Assembly (NCBI GenBank): GCA_905198125.1
Contig: CAJKBH010000017.1
Coordinates: 1 to 64,000 of the forward strand
DNA: 64,000 nt
DNA from: an uncultured Porphyromonadaceae bacterium
GTDB taxonomy: Bacteria; Bacteroidota; Bacteroidia; Bacteroidales; Muribaculaceae
Reading direction: 5' to 3'
Shown: positions 59,801 to 64,000 of the stretch, piece by piece
Layout: every line of letters starts with the position of its first letter
Position numbering within the stretch: the first letter of the stretch is position 1
Notes under the pieces: model-generated
Database searches by the model: none
Told to the model about the DNA's origin: nothing
What the model saw: the letters and a program-made list of their open reading frames with translations, nothing else
Made by a program: the position numbers and the translations under genes

Positions 59801-60563
59801 CGTGGCGCATGTCATGCCAGAGGTTCAGGGCCTCGCGTATGTCGTCGGCCACGGGCGAATCCTCCACCTCGATGTTCTCAAGCTGAGTGGTGAAGGTGGT
59901 GTGGCGGCAATGGTCGCTCCAATAAGTATCGAGTATTCGTATTTCTGCCTCCTGCGGGTCGCGCCCCTCGGAAGCGAAGTATTTCACGGCTTCCATCAGG
60001 TCGTCGGTGCTCATGGCCAGATCCATGCTGACGCGGAGTGTGTCGGCGTCCTCGCGTGTCATGGTGGAGAAACCCTCGATGGCTCCCACGGGCGTCTCGG
60101 CGCCGCGTTCGGGCAGTGCGAGGCGCGACATGTCCTTCTCGCGGTTCTCCACGGCGTTGATCAGGTAACGGGCCACGCGCTCGCGCTGTTCGGGCGTGAG
60201 GGTGTCGTCGAAGATGTAAAGGCGTGCGGATGTGATCTCGATGTCGGCGCCGGGCTGGATGAGGCGCACGCAGGCGCGGGCGGCGTCGGCGCGCTGGTCA
60301 AACTGGCCGGGCAGCGGCTCTACGGCCAGGCTGGGTACGCCTTCAAGGTCGAGGGTGTCGGTCACCGTGTCGGTGGCGCGCTCGCCGAACACCGAATAAC
60401 GGGTGCTTTCGAGAAGTTCGGGCGAAAAACCGAACAGGTCGTACACGGCCACGATACGCAGCGATTTGAGTCCCAGTCCCAACGTATTGTTGAGTTCGCG
60501 GCGGAGGCTTTCGGCCTCGCTGCGGAATTCAGGACGTTTCTCTACAAATATTCTGTTTGCCAT
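56847..60563 (-). CDS. purL: phosphoribosylformylglycinamidine synthase, single-chain
   Basis: The 1238-residue enzyme is the large form in which PurS-like, ATP-binding and glutaminase parts are in one chain. Landmarks: SDHCRHTTF near 216, ETHNHPTEIEPFGGAST in the first half, SIGGKDSMSGTFG in the middle and the glutaminase Cys in LIIGICNGFQALVKSG near 1110. It makes FGAM from FGAR with glutamine and ATP. It follows purE across about 110 bases, which contain no clear terminator. Confidence 0.98.
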   Translation of the reverse strand: MANRIFVEKRPEFRSEAESLRRELNNTLGLGLKSLRIVAVYDLFGFSPELLESTRYSVFGERATDTVTDTLDLEGVPSLAVEPLPGQFDQRADAARACVRLIQPGADIEITSARLYIFDDTLTPEQRERVARYLINAVENREKDMSRLALPERGAETPVGAIEGFSTMTREDADTLRVSMDLAMSTDDLMEAVKYFASEGRDPQEAEIRILDTYWSDHCRHTTFTTQLENIEVEDSPVADDIREALNLWHDMRHELGRDEKPLHLMDLATIGARWLKANGKLQDLEQSEENNACSIYVDLDVDGETERWLLQFKNETHNHPTEIEPFGGASTCLGGAIRDPLSGRAYVYQAMRVTGAGDIYAPVADTLPGKLPQRVITKGAAAGYSSYGNQIGLATGHVREIYHPGYTAKRLEVGAVVGAVPASAVRRESPAPGDVVLMFGGRTGRDGIGGATGSSKEHNEASLEVCGSEVQKGNAPEERKLSRLFRRPEVTRLVKKSNDFGAGGVSVAIGELADGLDIFLDNVTVKYDGLNPIELAISESQERMSAVVDPKDREEFERYCHEENIEVRHIANVTDTGRMRLFRRGETVADIARSFIDSAGAPRYTVAKIQAVDDRDPFARIVPGDTLRDKILNNLDDINVTDQRGLEEMFDSSIGATTVLMPYGGKYAGTPTQVSLQKLPVGKHHTDTASIMSYGFDPYLTEWSPYHGAAWAVVDAAAKAVATGADFHKLRYSYQEYFERMHTPESWGKPLSALLGALRMQKELGLPSIGGKDSMSGTFGHLNVPPTLIAFAVTTLNATKAVSPEFKQPLDSLHLVSPRVRANGMPDSESVTRVFEAVHKAIEEGKVRAAWAIGRGGVAEAVAKMSFGNNLGAEINLPNDHLLFDTLYGSILIEADDSSILGIEDAMYIGKTIIEPTVSLNGEKFTIAELREQNRKRFATVFADRTEVRGTAPCADSAGKTAAEYPGEAVEHPVVFLPVFPGTNCDYDMAAAFEREGAETRSMVFRNLTAEDVEASCREMADNIDACNILALSGGFSAADEPDGSGKFISAVLLNPAVKSAIERLMERKGLIIGICNGFQALVKSGLLPDGKIGELTEQSPTLARNDINRHISQIAATRVGTTASPWLKGFNTGDIHQIAMSHGEGRFTVNAELAERLFSNGQVAFQYADHEGNPTMDSPLNPNGSVCAIEGIVSPDGLILGKMGHSERYTPGLMINVPGNKSQNLFANAVAYFRKK

Positions 60564-60674
60564 ATATATAATACGGATAAGCTTTATAGCGGATGTTTTA
60601 GTCTCGATGCGGATTTTTAGTCTCCACGCGGTTCCTTAAAAATTTCACGCGGATTCTTGAATATGCGGCTGACG

Positions 60675-61142
60675 TCAGATTACCGTGTCCAGTACTTTCT
60701 GAGCCTGCTTGCGGCGGTAGTCGGCGAGCTTTCCGGCCAGTTCGGGATCGGATACCGCCATTATCTCAACCGCGAGTAAGGCTGCGTTCTTGGCGCCGTC
60801 GATAGCCACGGTGGCCACGGGGATGCCGGTGGGCATCTGTACTGTGGAAAGGAGCGAGTCCATGCCCCGGAGTGCCTGCGACATCACGGGGACGCCGATT
60901 ACGGGGAGGGTGGTCTTCGAGGCTACCACACCTGCTAAGTGAGCCGCACCTCCGGCACCGGCTATGTAGGCGCAGAAACCGCGCTCGCGACCGTCCTTAA
61001 GCCATTCGGCCAATGCTCCCGGAGTGCGGTGCGCGCTGTAGACGCGCTTGTCGTATTCCACTCCAAAACTGTCCAGAATCTCGAACGCTCCCTTCATTAC
61101 CCCCAAGTCGGAGGCAGAGCCCATTACTATTCCAACCTTCAT
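60675..61142 (-). CDS. purE: N5-carboxyaminoimidazole ribonucleotide mutase (class I PurE)
   Basis: The 155-residue protein is class I: MGSASDLGVMK, YSAHRTPGALAEW and AGAGGAAHLAGVVA are conserved and match the mutase that works with PurK rather than the AIR carboxylase of class II. No purK lies in the window. It is the first gene of the purine cluster. Upstream is a tandem-repeat region and no strong promoter was found. Confidence 0.95.
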   Translation of the reverse strand: MKVGIVMGSASDLGVMKGAFEILDSFGVEYDKRVYSAHRTPGALAEWLKDGRERGFCAYIAGAGGAAHLAGVVASKTTLPVIGVPVMSQALRGMDSLLSTVQMPTGIPVATVAIDGAKNAALLAVEIMAVSDPELAGKLADYRRKQAQKVLDTVI

Positions 61143-61169
61143 CTGTATATCTGATTTTTAACCTTAACT

Positions 61170-61295
61170 TCTGAGAATAACCCTGATCCCGAGAATAATC
61201 CTGATTCCGAGAATAATCCTGATTCCGAGAATAACCCTGATTCCGAGAATAACCCTGATTCCGAGAATAACCCTGATTCCGAGAATAATCCTGAT
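61170..61295. repeat. 18-base tandem repeat, seven units
   Basis: Seven near-perfect copies of a unit of the form TCCGAGAATAAYCCTGAT run head to tail. They lie just upstream of purE. Reading frames across it give proteins of repeated YSRNQG or SGLFSE, which look like by-products of the repeat. Replication slippage should make the copy number variable. Between it and the tRNA (61296-61502) I see nothing else. Confidence 0.95.
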
Positions 61296-61502
61296 TTCTG
61301 AGCTGACTCGGAGATAAAAACGCGCGCAGGCGTACGGCCATGACCATACGCCTGCGCATCGTGATTCTGTTGCATGTCGGATTCCGCGTTATATGCCCGC
61401 ACACATCGTTTCTGTCGCATCTGGTGCTGTTCGAACCAGTGACAGTGCAAATGCGGATGTTTTGACCTTGTGCTTGCTAACGTTCTGACCGACATATTAT
61501 TT

Positions 61503-61549
61503 ACGGCACACCGGGCGCCGATTGTTTTGCAACGGCACACCGGGCGCCG
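61503..61549. repeat. 18-base direct repeat pair beside the tRNA
   Basis: ACGGCACACCGGGCGCCG occurs at 61503-61520 and 61532-61549, separated by 11 bases, just past the tRNA 3' end. The half GGGCGCC is palindromic. It may be part of a tRNA terminator or a duplication. Confidence 0.85.
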
Positions 61550-61556
61550 CTTTCAG

Positions 61557-61640
61557 TACAGAAAGTGGGACTCGAACCCACACAGCCTCAACGGCCAAGG
61601 GATTTTAAGTCCCTCGTGTCTACCATTCCACCATTTCTGC
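61557..61640 (-). tRNA. tRNA-Leu (anticodon UAA)
   Basis: An 84-nt type II tRNA: acceptor stem GCAGAAA pairs with TTTCTGT, the anticodon loop is CTTAAAA between GGGA and TCCC (anticodon TAA), a long variable arm follows, and the T arm GTGGG-TTCGAGT-CCCAC is complete. The CCA end is not encoded. It is divergent from queA. Confidence 0.95.
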
Positions 61641-61756
61641 CTCCATCCGAAACCCTCTTTAAGGTTCCATCCAATAGAGACTGCAAAATTAATAATAAAT
61701 CTTGAATTTTGAAAATAAAGAATGTCCATCCGATAAAAAATCTGTAACTTTGCAGC

Positions 61757-63004
61757 ATGAACGAGACAGAGATAAAGGCGATACATATAGCGGATTTCGA
61801 TTACCCGCTGCCGGACGAACGGATCGCGAAGCATCCGCTGACGGACCGCGCGGCGTGCAAGCTGCTGGCGGCCGACAACAGGGGTAATGTGAATCATACC
61901 GTTTTCAGCGAGTTGCCGGGACTGCTGAGTCCGGACACCATAATATGCTGCAACGACACGCGCGTCATCAATGCGCGCATCGAGATGCACAAGCCCACCG
62001 GCAGCCGCATCGAGATCTTCCTGTTGGAGCCGGTCGAGCCGCACGATTACGTGCTGATGTTCCAGGAACGGCAGCGTTGCGTGTGGCGTTGTCTGGTGGG
62101 CAACCGCAAGCGTTGGAAAGAGGGTGAACTGGTCAAGGAGATAGACGTGAACGGCTCGGTGTGCCGTCTGCGCTCACGCATTCTCGGCGAGGCTCCGGGC
62201 AACAGCTTCGACATCGCGTTCGAATGGGACGGCGCCCATAATTGGGCCGACATCGTGGAGGCTGCGGGTCGCATTCCTATCCCCCCGTACCTGCATCGCG
62301 AATCGGAGGCGAGCGACACAGATGATTATCAGACAGTCTACGCCCGTATGCAGGGTTCTGTCGCCGCGCCGACGGCCGGACTGCACTTTACTGATGAACT
62401 GATGGATCAGATTCGCGGCCGTGGCATCGAATTCCATCCCGTCACGCTTCATGTGGGTGCCGGTACGTTCCAGCCCGTGAAGTCGGAGGAGATTGGCGAA
62501 CATCCCATGCATACGGAGAAATTTACCGTCACGCCTGAAACGGTCGGCGCCATAATCCGACAATTGGAAGCCGGCCATCCCGTTACGGCTATCGGCACCA
62601 CTTCGGTGCGTACCCTCGAATCATTGCCTTATATCGGCCGACATCTTCTTACGGGGGCCGACAATCCATACAGCGTATCGCAGTGGGAGGCGTATGAATC
62701 GGAACCGTTCGACACGTTGCCGGCGCTAAAGGCTCTGTATGACAGGCTGGTTGATTCCGACAGCGACGTACCCGCGTCGATGGAGACATCCATCATGATC
62801 GCACCGGGATTTCAGTGGCGCATCGTGTCGGCGATGGTCACCAATTTCCATCAGCCGCAGTCGACGTTGCTGCTGTTGGTCAGCTCGTTTCTCGGCAATG
62901 ACGAAAACGGCACGCCGTTGTGGCGCGGCTATTACGACCGGGCGTTAGAGAACGGCTACCGCTTCCTCAGCTACGGCGACGCCTGCTATTTTACACGTAA
63001 GTAA
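61757..63004 (+). CDS. queA: S-adenosylmethionine:tRNA ribosyltransferase-isomerase
   Basis: The 415-residue enzyme shows YPLPDERIAKHP near the start, NDTRVINARI, AAPTAGLHFTDELM and HVGAGTFQPVKSEEIGEHPMHTE. It is longer than typical 350-residue QueA proteins, with extra sequence in the last third. It makes epoxyqueuosine in tRNA. A perfect -7 box TAACTTTG (61745-61752) lies only four bases before the ATG, so the mRNA may have almost no leader. Its stop overlaps the aroA start. Confidence 0.95.
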   Translation: MNETEIKAIHIADFDYPLPDERIAKHPLTDRAACKLLAADNRGNVNHTVFSELPGLLSPDTIICCNDTRVINARIEMHKPTGSRIEIFLLEPVEPHDYVLMFQERQRCVWRCLVGNRKRWKEGELVKEIDVNGSVCRLRSRILGEAPGNSFDIAFEWDGAHNWADIVEAAGRIPIPPYLHRESEASDTDDYQTVYARMQGSVAAPTAGLHFTDELMDQIRGRGIEFHPVTLHVGAGTFQPVKSEEIGEHPMHTEKFTVTPETVGAIIRQLEAGHPVTAIGTTSVRTLESLPYIGRHLLTGADNPYSVSQWEAYESEPFDTLPALKALYDRLVDSDSDVPASMETSIMIAPGFQWRIVSAMVTNFHQPQSTLLLLVSSFLGNDENGTPLWRGYYDRALENGYRFLSYGDACYFTRK

Positions 63005-64000
63005 TGGCGATAGTAAAGGTACACTACGATGCGAGCCGGGAGTGGGAGAGTGTCCGGCTCCCCGGGTCGAAAAGCATAGCGGCCCGCGCGTTGGTGTGCC
63101 GTTATGTGTATGGCCTTGATACGGAGCTTGTAAACCTGCCCGACTGCGACGATACGATAGAATTGTCCGAGGCATTGCGTCGACTGTCGGAAAAAATCGA
63201 CAAACCGTTGCTGCGTTTGGAAGAATTCGGCGAACTGCCCCCCTGCGTCATGGAGTTCAATCTGGGCAACGGCGGCACGTCGCTGCGTTTCTTCGTGGCG
63301 CTGGCGGCATCGTTGCCCGGCCTGACGGCATACGTGGACTGTGCGCCTGGACTGAAACGGCGTCCTCTCGCACCGTTGCTTGACGAGCTGAGACGCCATG
63401 GCGCCGAGATAGAATGTCTGGAACGCCCCGGCTACGCCCCGCTGAAAATCACCGGTCGGCGTCTCACCGGCAATGAGCTGACGGTAAGCAGCGGGCAGAG
63501 CTCGCAATTCCTTTCGGCGTTGCTTATGGCCTCGCCGCTGTGGAACATCAAGGCGGCACCGGCGGTGCCTGACGTCACCGTATCGAAACCTTACGTCGAG
63601 ATGACGCGCCGGGTAATGGAGAGTTTCGCAAAGTCTCCGGAACGATACGAGATAGAGGCCGACTGGTCGGCTGCGAGCTATTTCTACGAGTTGGCTCTTG
63701 CTGTGCCGGGACGCAAATTATATATCGAGAATCTGACCGATGCGGAGCATTCCATACAGGGCGACAGCGAGACGCAGAATATCTTCGCATTTTTAGGCGT
63801 GGGAACGCACCGCGCGGAAGATTCGGCAACTGGGGCGGTGCTTGAAGGAGACGCGAGGGCCACACGCGCTCTTGCCGATACCGGCATGTCCCTCAGGCTC
63901 GACATGGGCGACACGCCCGACCTTGTGCCGGCACTGGCCGTGGGGATGTGTCTTGCCGGCATACCGTATGTCTTTGAGAATGTCGGCGCCCTGCGCGTCA
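63004..64000 (+). CDS. aroA: 5-enolpyruvylshikimate-3-phosphate synthase (runs off the window)
   Basis: ATG 63004 shares its A with the queA stop (TAATG). The first 332 codons are present and open to the window edge. Family motifs: PGSKSIAARAL near residue 20, GNGGTSLRFF, LKRRPLAPLLDELRRHGAEIE and SGQSSQFLSALLMASPL. EPSP synthase joins shikimate-3-phosphate and phosphoenolpyruvate. The GNGGTSLRFF version and short helices are those of the diverged Bacteroidales AroA. Confidence 0.93.
   Translation, partial: MAIVKVHYDASREWESVRLPGSKSIAARALVCRYVYGLDTELVNLPDCDDTIELSEALRRLSEKIDKPLLRLEEFGELPPCVMEFNLGNGGTSLRFFVALAASLPGLTAYVDCAPGLKRRPLAPLLDELRRHGAEIECLERPGYAPLKITGRRLTGNELTVSSGQSSQFLSALLMASPLWNIKAAPAVPDVTVSKPYVEMTRRVMESFAKSPERYEIEADWSAASYFYELALAVPGRKLYIENLTDAEHSIQGDSETQNIFAFLGVGTHRAEDSATGAVLEGDARATRALADTGMSLRLDMGDTPDLVPALAVGMCLAGIPYVFENVGALRV

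Noticed and set aside
58335..60620. Very long open frame antisense to purL, and similar ones antisense to guaB, purA and purH
   Set aside because: High GC third positions in the real genes keep the opposite strand open; the proteins are compositionally odd and the sense genes are certain.
61170..61295. CRISPR array
   Set aside because: The units are contiguous 18-mers without spacers, and no cas genes are near.
61143..61404. Protein-coding gene with YSRNQG repeats
   Set aside because: The repeat frames are by-products of the 18-base tandem repeat and overlap purE out of phase.

Overview
The window is a piece of a Bacteroidales chromosome. Evidence: promoters of the Bacteroidetes type (TTTG, about 20 bases, TAnnTTTG) at many sites, a DUF5723 outer-membrane protein beside an SCIDDKYDL-type lipoprotein, a DinD gene, and typical Bacteroidales purine enzymes. 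Host genes are GC-rich. I cannot fix the family; Muribaculaceae or Rikenellaceae would fit.

Region 1 (1-730) is a GC-rich stretch with no convincing gene. It holds a perfect 20-bp-stem hairpin and, at its right edge, a promoter driving a candidate small RNA that ends in a terminator.

Region 2 (about 731-34880) is a prophage or phage-like element, almost all on the minus strand. In order of transcription, right to left: a repressor (plus strand) diverging from a small Cro-like protein, a LuxR-type regulator, a primase-helicase, a stand-alone protein like DnaA domain IV, a run of small early proteins, a C5 and an N6/N4 DNA methyltransferase, a leucine-rich-repeat receptor-binding candidate, a lipoprotein with its own promoter, a DnaQ-BRCT exonuclease, and four small overlapping genes behind a highly structured leader. 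Next comes an 830-bp gene-free locus with ten GTAC motifs, a perfect 16-bp parS site, DnaA boxes and a folded GC element: a probable replication/partition region. The late operon then runs protease-scaffold, major capsid, head genes (including a phosphoribosyltransferase and a phospholipase-D-like protein), terminase, holin, amidase, one-piece spanin, a stand-alone MutS domain I protein, portal, tail-completion candidates and a fibre. No integrase, transposase or tape-measure gene is seen.

Region 3 (34880-45500) is host accessory sequence: a REP-associated tyrosine transposase overlapping a YeiH-type transporter, purT, a DUF3108 protein, the lipoprotein/DUF5723 pair, a folded RNA candidate resembling a 6S/Bacteroidales-1-type RNA, a HigBA-type toxin-antitoxin pair and dinD. 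Three copies of a repeat built around a GC palindrome lie just beyond higA, dinD and guaA.

Region 4 (45525-61142) is a one-direction purine cluster: purE, purL, purC, purM, purH, purD, folD, purB, purA, guaB, guaA. With purT at 37 kb, it covers GAR to GMP and AMP except for purF and purK. It is followed by an 18-bp tandem repeat, tRNA-Leu(UAA), and divergently queA and the start of aroA, which runs off the window.

The most unusual signals are the phage ori/parS locus, five phage genes with extended Shine-Dalgarno sequences in a lineage that rarely uses them, the interleaved inverted repeats in the leader at 20720-20947, and the free-standing MutS mismatch-recognition domain.
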